Positions 17,259 through 25,012 of a stretch of DNA of 64,000 nt are shown piece after piece. Numbering within the stretch: the stretch's first letter is position 1; the number at the start of each line of letters is the position of its first letter. Source of the DNA: Pseudoflavonifractor phocaeensis (lineage in GTDB: Bacteria > Bacillota > Clostridia > Oscillospirales > Oscillospiraceae); NCBI RefSeq assembly GCF_016901735.1, contig NZ_JACLZC010000008.1:1-64000 (forward strand), given 5' to 3'. Made by a program: the position numbers and the translations under genes. Under the pieces are notes generated by a model. The model had not been told where the DNA came from. It saw nothing but the letters and a program-made list of their open reading frames with translations, and searched no databases.

Positions 17259-17957
17259 TTATTCTGAAACGGGAGCCGGCTGTGTGTGCGCCTGGAGGGC
17301 GTGCAGCCTGGCTTCCGCCAGGATCTCTACCGTTCGGCCCCGGCGGCTGACCGCGCCCGCCGCTTCCAGGGTATCGAACGCCCGGTACAGGGAGGCGCGG
17401 CTCACATTCAGCCGGGCCGCCAGGCCGGTGAGGGAGCAGTCCAGCGTCACCACCGCGCCCTGCCGCCGGTCCATCAGGTAACGGGCCAGCCGCTCTTCGG
17501 CGCCGCCGGCCAGCAGCTGGTCCAGCTTGTCGCTCAAAAAGCGGACCCGGCCGGACAGATAGCGGATATAGGCCATGGCTGCCTCCGGTACCTGGGCAAA
17601 CAGGTCCTCCACCAGGGCCTGGGGAAAGAGCAGCACCGACGCATGGGTGCAGGCGGTGAGGGTGGTGGCATAGTTGCCGCTGGTGTGGAAGAGGGCCGCC
17701 GCGCCGAAGAGCTCGCCGGGCCGGAGGGTGTTGACGATGAGCTGTCCCTTGCGCACCTCCAGCTGACCGGCCAGGATCACCCCCAGACTGCGGGCGTAGA
17801 CGGTGGGGGAGTAGACCACCGTGCCCCGGGGGCAGCGCAGCCGGGTACACCGGGGATCGGCCAAAAAGGCCTCCAGCGCCGGCCGGGACAGATTTTGGAG
17901 CAGGAAAACGTGATGCAGCGTCTCCCACTCCGCCTGGGTCAGATGTGCCGTCTCCAA
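17259..17957 (-). CDS. Crp/Fnr family transcriptional regulator
   Basis: A 232-residue cytoplasmic regulator. The N-terminal cyclic-nucleotide-binding-like beta barrel includes GVILAGQLEVRKGQLIVNTL and LRPGELFGAAALF. The C-terminal helix-turn-helix includes LTGLAARLNVSRASLYRAFD. No Cys cluster for an Fe-S cofactor is evident, so it is not a classical Fnr. The TTG at 17957 is preceded by AGAAGGGAG at good spacing; the upstream extension has no Shine-Dalgarno and would cross the promoter. The gene is followed closely by the ABC binding protein, so it probably controls that operon. A 9-2-9 palindrome sits at its transcription start. Confidence 0.88.
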   Translation of the reverse strand: METAHLTQAEWETLHHVFLLQNLSRPALEAFLADPRCTRLRCPRGTVVYSPTVYARSLGVILAGQLEVRKGQLIVNTLRPGELFGAAALFHTSGNYATTLTACTHASVLLFPQALVEDLFAQVPEAAMAYIRYLSGRVRFLSDKLDQLLAGGAEERLARYLMDRRQGAVVTLDCSLTGLAARLNVSRASLYRAFDTLEAAGAVSRRGRTVEILAEARLHALQAHTQPAPVSE

Positions 17958-17979
17958 GGCCGTCGCTCCCTTCTCTTGA

Positions 17980-17999
17980 TCTGTCTCATTTGAGACAGA
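17980..17999. promoter_or_regulatory. Perfect palindrome at the transcription start (likely Crp/Fnr operator)
   Basis: TCTGTCTCATTTGAGACAGA is a perfect 9-2-9 inverted repeat. It begins 5 bp downstream of the -10 box of the minus-strand promoter, over the expected start site, a position suited to repression. It differs from the E. coli Crp and Fnr consensus sites. Confidence 0.65.
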
Positions 18000-18003
18000 C
18001 AAC

Positions 18004-18032
18004 ACTTTACACGTCCGGGGCGGAAATGTCAA
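18004..18032 (-). promoter_or_regulatory. Promoter of the Crp/Fnr-ABC transporter unit
   Basis: On the minus strand, a consensus TTGACA at 18027-18032, a 17-bp spacer and TAAAGT at 18004-18009. The palindrome at 17980-17999 overlaps the start site. Confidence 0.7.
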
Positions 18033-18102
18033 GGGGGTGTCAGTGGAGCGAAGGGAGGTAGGGGCATAGGATGGGGTATGACCGGTGAGAGGAGGCTTTT
18101 TT

Positions 18103-18306
18103 ATGCAGGCTGGTCCCATCTGTCCCCGTCCGCCCGACGGGGAGCCCATGAAACGTCACACGCCGCCCCGCACTCAGCCCCGCCCGGCGGAGGACTGCCG
18201 GGTGCTGGAGGCGCTGCTGCGGCAGAATCAGATCCTGCTGGAGCTTCTGGGGGCGATGAACGGATTGACCGCCGCGCTTTTGGCCCGGGAGCGGCGGCGG
18301 GAATGA
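18103..18306 (+). CDS. Small protein of unknown function
   Basis: A 67-residue frame (MQAGPICPRPPDGEPMKRHT...) with a Pro/Arg-rich N-terminus and a predicted amphipathic helix (VLEALLRQNQILLELLGAMN). A strong GAGAGGAGG Shine-Dalgarno sits 7 nt before the ATG, which is the main reason to call it. It is divergent from the Crp/Fnr gene and lies 100 bp before an LCP gene. I recognise no family. Confidence 0.5.
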   Translation: MQAGPICPRPPDGEPMKRHTPPRTQPRPAEDCRVLEALLRQNQILLELLGAMNGLTAALLARERRRE

Positions 18307-18316
18307 ATTTTGGCTC

Positions 18317-18345
18317 TTGCCGAACGGGCTGGGATTCGGTATACT
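18317..18345 (+). promoter_or_regulatory. Promoter of the LCP gene
   Basis: TTGCCG at 18317-18322, a 17-bp spacer and TATACT at 18340-18345, about 60 bp before the LCP start codon. Confidence 0.65.
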
Positions 18346-18404
18346 ATTCAAGAAACCCACAGACCCGTTTTTGACCAAAGAAAAGGAAGGTGTATGGCCT
18401 TAAC

Positions 18405-19412
18405 ATGGCGAAAAGAATCCTCCGCAGCGCCAAGCGTTCCCCGCTCAAGCGACTGTTCCGTTTGCTCTACCGCCTGTTGGTGGCGGTATCGGCAGTGATC
18501 GTGACCCTTTATGTGGCGTATCATTTCATCAGTGAGCAGCCCACCACCGCCCAGAACGGTACGGAGCTGCCCGTGGCCAACGGCGCCAGCGAGCAGGTGG
18601 CCGACATCAACGGACGCATCCGCAAGGACAAGACCTGGACCTTTTTGCTGGCCGCCAGCGACCAGGCCAGCGGCAACGCCGACACCATTATGGTGGGCAT
18701 GTATGACACCGTCAACCAGAAGGCCGGGCTGGTCTCCATTCCCCGGGACACCCTGATGGCGGAAAAGCCCTATAAAATCAATTCGGTCTACCACGGCGGG
18801 CCGGAGGCCATGATGGCGGCGGTCTCCGATCTGCTGGGCATTCCCATCGACCACTACATCACGGTGGATATCGAGGGCTTCAAGGCCCTGGTGAACGCGG
18901 TGGACGGGATTGACTTTGAGGTCCCCGTGGATATGTCCTATGACGACCCCATGCAGGACCTGCACATCCATTTTTCCGCCGGCATGACCCATCTGGACGG
19001 CCAGGCCGCCATGGAGGTCTGCCGCTTCCGGCACAACAACGCCTGGGAGGAGCAGGTGGCCTATACTGACGTGGAGCGCACCCAGACCCAGCAGGCAGTG
19101 CTTTCGGCCATCGCCAAAAAGGTGCTGTCCAACCCCCAGAAGCTGGGGGAATACGCGGCGATTTTTTACGAATATGTGGATACCGATTTGACCTTAGGCA
19201 ATTTCCTCTGGTTTGTGGAGCCGGTCACAGGATTTGACCTGTCCAGCGGGCTGTCCACCGCCACGCTGCCCGGCGACGGGACGGTCACCTACAAGGGCTA
19301 TACGTACTGCTATGAGCTCTACCCCGAGGAGGTCCTGGAGATCGTCAACGAGATGATCAACCCCTACACCACCCCCGTCACCATGGAGATGACCAACATT
19401 ACCCAGAGCTGA
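18405..19412 (+). CDS. LytR-CpsA-Psr (LCP) family cell-wall polymer ligase
   Basis: Predicted membrane-anchored phosphotransferase that attaches glycopolymers from undecaprenyl carriers to peptidoglycan outside the membrane. About 335 residues. An Arg-rich N-terminus and one membrane helix (about 22-42) are followed by an LCP domain: NADTIMVGMYDTVNQKAGLV, SIPRDTLM with the conserved Arg-Asp, and CRFRHNNAWEEQ near the middle. The start is uncertain: GTG at 18390 is in frame, but ATG at 18405 has better spacing to GGAAGG. The next gene is an LTA-synthase-like enzyme, so both act on anionic wall polymers. Confidence 0.9.
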   Translation: MAKRILRSAKRSPLKRLFRLLYRLLVAVSAVIVTLYVAYHFISEQPTTAQNGTELPVANGASEQVADINGRIRKDKTWTFLLAASDQASGNADTIMVGMYDTVNQKAGLVSIPRDTLMAEKPYKINSVYHGGPEAMMAAVSDLLGIPIDHYITVDIEGFKALVNAVDGIDFEVPVDMSYDDPMQDLHIHFSAGMTHLDGQAAMEVCRFRHNNAWEEQVAYTDVERTQTQQAVLSAIAKKVLSNPQKLGEYAAIFYEYVDTDLTLGNFLWFVEPVTGFDLSSGLSTATLPGDGTVTYKGYTYCYELYPEEVLEIVNEMINPYTTPVTMEMTNITQS

Positions 19413-19429
19413 AGCCTTCCCGCAGAGAA

Positions 19430-19471
19430 CGGCGGACAGCCTCCACGGATGGAGCTGTCCGTCGATTTTTT
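19430..19471 (+). terminator. Terminator after the LCP gene
   Basis: CGGCGGACAGCCTCCA pairs with TGGAGCTGTCCGTCG around a CGGA loop, followed by a run of six T. Confidence 0.8.
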
Positions 19472-19545
19472 GCGATTGCCGCAAAAAAGTGTTTTATAGA
19501 CGGGAAATTTGTGTTATAGTAATACCACTTGCAGCAGAAAGAGAG

Positions 19546-21405
19546 ATGCTTATGGCGACCCAAACAAAACGACCGTCCTCCATGACGCGGCTGCTTTGGC
19601 GGAAGCTGCCCCTCACCGGACGTTTGACCGAAGTGCTGGTATGGACGAGCTTTGCCCTCATGCCGCTGCTCTCCTTTACGCTGGTGGAGCTGCTCAACTA
19701 TAACCAGCCCTGGAGGACCTTTTCCGGCCTTCAGATCCTGCTGAATTTGCCCTGGTATTATATGGGGCTGCTGCTCTGGTATCTGATCACCGGACGGCCG
19801 CTGATGGCGGCGCGGCTCTCGCTGGCGTCGGCCTGGCTCATCGGCATGGTCAACCGCTATGTGGTGCGCTTTCGGGGGCGGATCATCTTTCCGGCGGACC
19901 TGCTGACCCTGAAAACCGCGGCCAATGTGGCGGGCAATTACAGCTATACCCTGGACGAGGTGCAGATCCGCACGGGACTGGTGGTTTTGCTGGTGCTGGC
20001 GGCCCTTTTTCTGCTGCCCGCCCGCAAGGGCCGGCGCAAGGGGATCTGGCGGATCGGCGTGCCGGGGCTGTCCCTTTCGGCGGCCTTTCTGCTCCTCTTT
20101 TTCGCCACCAACGCGGTGCCCAACGCGGGCATCAAGCCCTCCCTCTGGGCGACCCAGGGCAACGGCCTGGCCCTCAACTTTACCCTCTGTCTCCGATACA
20201 GCCAGGTGAGCCCGCCGGAGGACTACGGCCAGGAGACGGTGACCGCCCTTATGGCGGAGTATCCCTCCGACCCGGCGGTGCTGTCGGGAGAGGAGACCAC
20301 GCCGGTCAACCTCATCGTCATCATGGACGAGGCCTTCTCCGACTTTTCGGTGCTGCCCGGGGTGGAGACCAGCCAGGACCCCCTGCCCTTCCTCCACAGC
20401 CTCACCGAAAATACGGTGAAGGGCTATGTCTATTCCTCCGTCTTTGGGGGCACCACCGCCAACTCCGAATATGAGTTTCTCACCGGCAACACCACCGCCC
20501 TTTTGCCCACCGGTACGGTGCCCTATCAGATGTACGTCAACGGCGAGACCCCCAGTCTGGTGGGTCAGATGAAGGACCTGGGCTATACCTGCGTGGCCAT
20601 GCACCCCTATTACTCCTCCGGATGGAACCGCCCGGCGGTCTATTCCTACTTCGGCTTTGACGAGACCCATTTCCAGCAGGATTTTACACAGATTTACCGC
20701 ATCCGGGAGTACATCTCCGACCAGACCGATTTTGAAAACCTGATCCGGCGCTACGAGGCCAAGGAGGCGGGGGAACGGCTCTTTGTGTTCAATGTGACCA
20801 TGCAGAACCACAGCGGCTACAATCAGGCGTGGACCAACCTGGAGCGGGAGATCACCCTCACCCAGCCGGACGACAGCCGCTACACGGGAGACGGCGTGGA
20901 CCAGTATCTCAACCTGGTCCATGAGACCGATCAGGCGCTGGCATATCTGATTGATTACTTTTCCTCCGTGGAGGAGCCCACCATGATCTGCGTCTTTGGC
21001 GACCACCAGCCTCAGGTGGAGACCTCCTTTTATCAGGTGGTGCTGGGCAATGCGCCCGCCATGGAGGAACTGCAAAAAAAGCAGATGACCCCCTTTTTCA
21101 TCTGGGCAAACTATGATATTCCCGAGGCGGAGGGGATGGAGCTGTCCATCAACTATCTGTCCGCCCTGCTGACCGAGACGGCCAACCTGCCCCAGACCGG
21201 GTATCAGAAGTTTCTGCGCCGGCTGGAGACGGCGCTGCCGGTGATCAACGCGGTGGGGCTCCGGGACGCCGCGGGCGTCTGGACGGACGACCCGGAGGCC
21301 CTGTCCCAGGAGGCCCTGGCGGGATACTCGGAGTATGATATGCTGGTGTATAACCAGGTCTTTGACGCCCGGAGCTGGGCGGAGGATTTTTATACCCTGT
21401 CCTAG
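19546..21405 (+). CDS. LTA synthase family sulfatase (phosphoglycerol transferase-like)
   Basis: Predicted membrane enzyme that polymerises or transfers glycerol-phosphate to glycolipid outside the cell. About 619 residues: five membrane helices in the first 190 residues, then an extracellular alkaline-phosphatase/sulfatase domain. Metal and catalytic landmarks are NLIVIMDEAFSD, YSSVFGGTTANSEYEFLTG with the likely nucleophilic Thr, the VTMQNHSGY histidine and VFGDHQPQV. The start is the ATG at 19546, or 19552; the Shine-Dalgarno (AAAGAGAG) is weak. The likely substrate source is the glycolipid from the GT28 enzyme at 11161; that link is inferred. Confidence 0.9.
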   Translation: MLMATQTKRPSSMTRLLWRKLPLTGRLTEVLVWTSFALMPLLSFTLVELLNYNQPWRTFSGLQILLNLPWYYMGLLLWYLITGRPLMAARLSLASAWLIGMVNRYVVRFRGRIIFPADLLTLKTAANVAGNYSYTLDEVQIRTGLVVLLVLAALFLLPARKGRRKGIWRIGVPGLSLSAAFLLLFFATNAVPNAGIKPSLWATQGNGLALNFTLCLRYSQVSPPEDYGQETVTALMAEYPSDPAVLSGEETTPVNLIVIMDEAFSDFSVLPGVETSQDPLPFLHSLTENTVKGYVYSSVFGGTTANSEYEFLTGNTTALLPTGTVPYQMYVNGETPSLVGQMKDLGYTCVAMHPYYSSGWNRPAVYSYFGFDETHFQQDFTQIYRIREYISDQTDFENLIRRYEAKEAGERLFVFNVTMQNHSGYNQAWTNLEREITLTQPDDSRYTGDGVDQYLNLVHETDQALAYLIDYFSSVEEPTMICVFGDHQPQVETSFYQVVLGNAPAMEELQKKQMTPFFIWANYDIPEAEGMELSINYLSALLTETANLPQTGYQKFLRRLETALPVINAVGLRDAAGVWTDDPEALSQEALAGYSEYDMLVYNQVFDARSWAEDFYTLS

Positions 21406-21437
21406 GCGTAAAAAGCGGAGGAAAATGGGCGCCGCTC

Positions 21438-21465
21438 TTGCAAAGTACAAAAAAGATGATATACT
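21438..21465 (+). promoter_or_regulatory. asnS promoter
   Basis: TTGCAA at 21438-21443, a 16-bp spacer and TATACT at 21460-21465, 44 bp before the asnS start. I see no T-box or other leader of the usual tRNA-synthetase type. Confidence 0.65.
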
Positions 21466-21508
21466 AGATTTTGCCTTATATTTACTAAAGAGATGGAGTT
21501 GAACCACC

Positions 21509-22903
21509 ATGAAACGAACCACTGTGGCGCAGATCTTTGCCGACCAGGGGGCTTTTGGCGGCCAGACCGTGACGGTCTGCGGCTGGGCCCGTACCATCCG
21601 GGATATGAAGACCTTCGGATTTATCGAGCTCAACGACGGCTCCTGCTTCCGTAATCTTCAGATCGTCTTTGCCGACAACGAGGTGGAGAACTTCAAGGAG
21701 ATCGCCAAGAGCAGCGTGGGTACCGCCTTTGTCATCACCGGTACGGTGATCCTCACCCCCGGGGCCAAGCAGCCGCTGGAGCTGCGGGCCGCCTCCGTCG
21801 CCGTGGAGGGTCCCTCCACCCCCGACTATCCCCTCCAGAAAAAGCGCCACAGCGTGGAATTTTTGCGTACCATTCAGCACCTGCGCCCCAGAACCAACCT
21901 GTTTTCCGCGGCCTTCCGGGTGCGCTCCGTCACCGCCCACGCCATCCACTGCTTCTTCCAGGACCAGGGCTTTGTCTATGTCCACACCCCCATCATCACC
22001 GCCAGCGACTGCGAGGGCGCCGGCGAGATGTTCCAGGTGACCACGCTGGACCTGGAAAACGTCCCCAAGACCGCCGACGGCGCCGTGGATTACAGCAAGG
22101 ACTTTTTCGGCAAGAAGGCCAATCTCACCGTCTCCGGCCAGCTGAACTGTGAAAACTTCGCCATGGCCTTCGGCAATGTGTACACCTTCGGTCCCACCTT
22201 CCGGGCCGAAAACTCCAACACCCAGCGCCACGCCGCCGAGTTCTGGATGATTGAGCCGGAAATGGCCTTTGCCGACCTGAGCGACTACATGGACAACGCC
22301 GAGGCCATGATCAAATACGTCATCCGCTATGTCATGGACAAGTGCCCCGACGAGATGAATTTCTTCAACTCCTTTGTGGACAAGGGCCTCAAGGAGCGGC
22401 TGGAGCATGTGGCCTCCTCCGACTTCGCCCGGGTGAGCTACACCGAGGCCATTCAGATCCTGGAGGAGAACAACGACAAGTTCGACTTCAAGGTCTACTG
22501 GGGCTGCGACCTTCAGACCGAGCATGAGCGCTACCTCACCGAGCAGGTGTACAAGCGCCCCGTGTTCGTCACCGACTATCCCAAGGAGATCAAGGCGTTC
22601 TATATGCGCCTCAACGACGACGGCAAGACGGTGGCGGCCGCCGACTGCCTGGTACCCGGCATCGGCGAGCTGATCGGCGGCTCCCAGCGCGAGGAGCGGC
22701 TGGAGCTGCTGGAGGGCCGCATCCAGGAGCTGGGGATGGACCCCAAGGATTACTGGTGGTATCTGGACCTGCGGCGCTACGGCTCCTGCCGTCACGCCGG
22801 CTACGGCCTGGGCTTCGAGCGGATGGTGATGTATCTGACGGGCATCAACAACATCCGGGACGTGGAGCTCCATCCCCGTACGGTGGGCAACGCGGAATTT
22901 TAA
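21509..22903 (+). CDS. asnS: Asparaginyl-tRNA synthetase
   Basis: Class IIb enzyme that charges tRNA-Asn with asparagine in the cytoplasm. The 464 residues carry an N-terminal OB anticodon-binding domain ([20 protein letters not shown]) and a class II core. The motif-2 region is [20 protein letters not shown], and motif 3 is [20 protein letters not shown]. The product of a neighbouring asparagine or tRNA-modification gene is not seen. The next gene, an exonuclease, is 36 bp downstream and may be co-transcribed. Length and motifs are normal. Confidence 0.97.
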   Translation: MKRTTVAQIFADQGAFGGQTVTVCGWARTIRDMKTFGFIELNDGSCFRNLQIVFADNEVENFKEIAKSSVGTAFVITGTVILTPGAKQPLELRAASVAVEGPSTPDYPLQKKRHSVEFLRTIQHLRPRTNLFSAAFRVRSVTAHAIHCFFQDQGFVYVHTPIITASDCEGAGEMFQVTTLDLENVPKTADGAVDYSKDFFGKKANLTVSGQLNCENFAMAFGNVYTFGPTFRAENSNTQRHAAEFWMIEPEMAFADLSDYMDNAEAMIKYVIRYVMDKCPDEMNFFNSFVDKGLKERLEHVASSDFARVSYTEAIQILEENNDKFDFKVYWGCDLQTEHERYLTEQVYKRPVFVTDYPKEIKAFYMRLNDDGKTVAAADCLVPGIGELIGGSQREERLELLEGRIQELGMDPKDYWWYLDLRRYGSCRHAGYGLGFERMVMYLTGINNIRDVELHPRTVGNAEF

Positions 22904-22939
22904 GAAAGCCCCGCCGCCGGGCAGTAAGGAAGCGATACC

Positions 22940-23614
22940 ATGTACGACACCCATATTTTCCTGGATTTCGAGATGAATCCCATCCCCCGGCAGTACAAAG
23001 AGGCGCGGGCCATCGCCAGAGCGGAGATCGTGGAGATCGGCGCGGTGAAGCTGGACCGGGACTACACCCTGGTGGACCGGTTTTCCTGCTATGTGCGCCC
23101 GGAATACAACACCATTACCCCCCGCATCACCGAGATCACCGGCATCACCCAGGACAAGGTGAAAAACGCCCAGCCCTTCGGTCCGGCCATGGAGGCCTTC
23201 GGCGCCTGGATCGGGGAGGGGCGGGGGCGGATCTACTCCTGGAGCCGCACCGACCAATACCAGCTCTATGACGAGAGCTGGCTGAAGGAATACGAGCTGC
23301 CCTGGCAGCTCAACCAGCGGTGGCTGGATTTTCAGGCGGTCTACACCCGGCTGATCGGCCTGTCCCGGGCCAATCCCCTGTCGCTGCAAAACGCGCTGGG
23401 GGCGGCGGAATACCAGTTTGCCGGCGCGGCCCACCGGGCGGTGTACGACGCGGAGAACTCCGCGTCTCTGCTCCAGCTGGTCAAGGCGGGGCGGCTGGCG
23501 GAGCAGGCCAAGGTGGTCATGGACCTGATGCACCCCAAACGGCAGGGCGGCTTTTCCCTGGGCGACGCCTGCGCCGATCAACTGAAGGCTTTTTTGGCCA
23601 GACAACAGGAATAA
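22940..23614 (+). CDS. DEDDh 3'-5' exonuclease
   Basis: A 224-residue RNase T/DnaQ-like exonuclease. The acidic catalytic set is visible: HIFLDFEMNP (Asp and Glu), WSRTDQYQLYDE (Asp), and AHRAVYDAEN (His and Asp) near residue 170. This is the KapD/ERI1-like subgroup rather than the proofreading subunit of Pol III; no partner polymerase is adjacent. It follows asnS by 36 bp. It may trim RNA or DNA ends; the substrate is not known from the sequence. Confidence 0.87.
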   Translation: MYDTHIFLDFEMNPIPRQYKEARAIARAEIVEIGAVKLDRDYTLVDRFSCYVRPEYNTITPRITEITGITQDKVKNAQPFGPAMEAFGAWIGEGRGRIYSWSRTDQYQLYDESWLKEYELPWQLNQRWLDFQAVYTRLIGLSRANPLSLQNALGAAEYQFAGAAHRAVYDAENSASLLQLVKAGRLAEQAKVVMDLMHPKRQGGFSLGDACADQLKAFLARQQE

Positions 23615-23690
23615 AAAATGCAGGGCTGCCCGTTATGGGCGGCCTTTGCTTTCCCATCGGATGGGTCTAAGAAAAAGGAGGTGTCCAATT

Positions 23691-24707
23691 ATGCTTACCA
23701 TACGGCAGATTGCCCAGCTTGCGGGGGTGTCCCGGGGCACAGTGGACCGGGTGCTCAACAACCGGGCCGGAGTCAATCCGGAAACCGCCGCCCGGGTGCG
23801 CCGCATCGCCGAGGAGGTGGGCTATCAGCCGAACATTGCCGGCCAGCTGCTGGCCGCCCGAAAGCGGGATCTGCGCATCGCCTTTGTGTGCTGCGATACC
23901 CCGGATACGGTCTACTTTCAGGATGTGCTCCGGGCGGCCCGGGAAAAAGCCGCCTCTCTGGAGCCCTTTGGCATCACGGTGAATTTCTATCTCTTTCAGG
24001 AGATGAGCGAGGGAGCCATCACAGAGGTGCTGGCCCGCCTGGAGGCGGACAGGCCGGACGGGGTGGCCCTTCTGCCCATGACGGTGCCGCCGGTCCAGAG
24101 CTTTATTTCCCGTATGGAGGAGCGGGGCACACCCATGGTCTTTTATAACGCCGACTATGCGGCCAAGCGGCTTTGCTATGTGGGCTGCGACTATATCCAG
24201 GCCGGCCGGGTGGCGGCGGGGCTGACGGCCCTGTGTACCGACCGGAAGGGCACGGTGCTCTTTCTCACCCACCATGACCTGGAGAGCCCCCCCTATCTGG
24301 CCCGGAGCCAGGGCTTTCGGCAGGAGCTGGTCCGCTATCCGGAGCTGCGCCTGTTCCAGGAGGAGGCCGTGGTGTTCCAGAACGAGGACTGCACCCAGGC
24401 GGTGGAGACGGTGCGCCGCCATCCGGAGATCAACGCGGTGTACATCGTGAATTTGGGCGACTTCTCCATCTGCCGTTCGGTATACGAGGGGGCGGGACGG
24501 CCCCTCTCCATCATTACCAGCGACCTGGTGCCGGTCCAGCGGGAGATGCTGCGGGAGGGCGTCATCTCGGCCACCATGACCCAGCAGCCGGAGGTGCAGG
24601 GGGCTTTGCCCATTCAGATTCTGTCAGACTATCTCCTCTTTGACGAGCTGCCCCGCAAGGACCGATTTTATACCGACCTGAGCATCCGCATTGCCCAAAA
24701 TATGTGA
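23691..24707 (+). CDS. LacI family transcriptional regulator
   Basis: A 338-residue DNA-binding repressor. The N-terminal helix-turn-helix MLTIRQIAQLAGVSRGTVDRV is followed by the hinge helix and a periplasmic-binding-like effector domain. The start at 23691 follows AAGGAGG at good spacing. A GH3 beta-glucosidase gene follows 305 bp downstream, so the likely role is sugar-responsive control of that gene; this is inferred from proximity. No CcpA-type features for HPr binding were checked. Confidence 0.9.
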   Translation: MLTIRQIAQLAGVSRGTVDRVLNNRAGVNPETAARVRRIAEEVGYQPNIAGQLLAARKRDLRIAFVCCDTPDTVYFQDVLRAAREKAASLEPFGITVNFYLFQEMSEGAITEVLARLEADRPDGVALLPMTVPPVQSFISRMEERGTPMVFYNADYAAKRLCYVGCDYIQAGRVAAGLTALCTDRKGTVLFLTHHDLESPPYLARSQGFRQELVRYPELRLFQEEAVVFQNEDCTQAVETVRRHPEINAVYIVNLGDFSICRSVYEGAGRPLSIITSDLVPVQREMLREGVISATMTQQPEVQGALPIQILSDYLLFDELPRKDRFYTDLSIRIAQNM

Positions 24708-25012
24708 CGGTGTTTCCGGTCCACAGGCGGCCGCGCCGCCGCGCCGGGACGGGTAAAGACCCGTTCCGGTGCTTTTTTGCCCATTTTTGAAATGGGAGAC
24801 GTTTTTTTATACAAAAAGTCTGTGCCGTTCTTATGCAAAACGGAAAACCTTAGTAAAAATGGTAAGATACAATTGACACAGGAGGGGGAAAACAGTATCA
24901 TAAGTTCTCAAAGAAACGTGCCCGAGCACGAGTACGGGAAAGCAACACAGAGCCGCCGGCAGGCGGCATTTTTTCCCGGAAGAGACCGGAATGAGGAAAA
25001 GGAGAATTTACC
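24708..25012. other. 305-bp intergenic region with terminator and possible operator
   Basis: No gene is evident. The region holds a hairpin terminator (24744-24778), a perfect 7-3-7 palindrome CCCATTTTTGAAATGGG (24780-24796) and an AT-rich promoter-like stretch with TACAAT near 24870. A poorly matched -35 suggests control by an activator or repressor, possibly the LacI-type regulator upstream. Confidence 0.5.
24744..24778 (+). terminator. Terminator after the LacI-type gene
   Basis: CCGGGACGGGT pairs with ACCCGTTCCGG (one G-T wobble) around an AAAG loop, followed by GCTTTTTT. Confidence 0.7.

Noticed and set aside
18390-18405. GTG at 18390 as the LCP start
   Set aside because: It lies directly against the GGAAGG site, too close for initiation. 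The ATG at 18405 is better spaced, but the GTG cannot be fully excluded.
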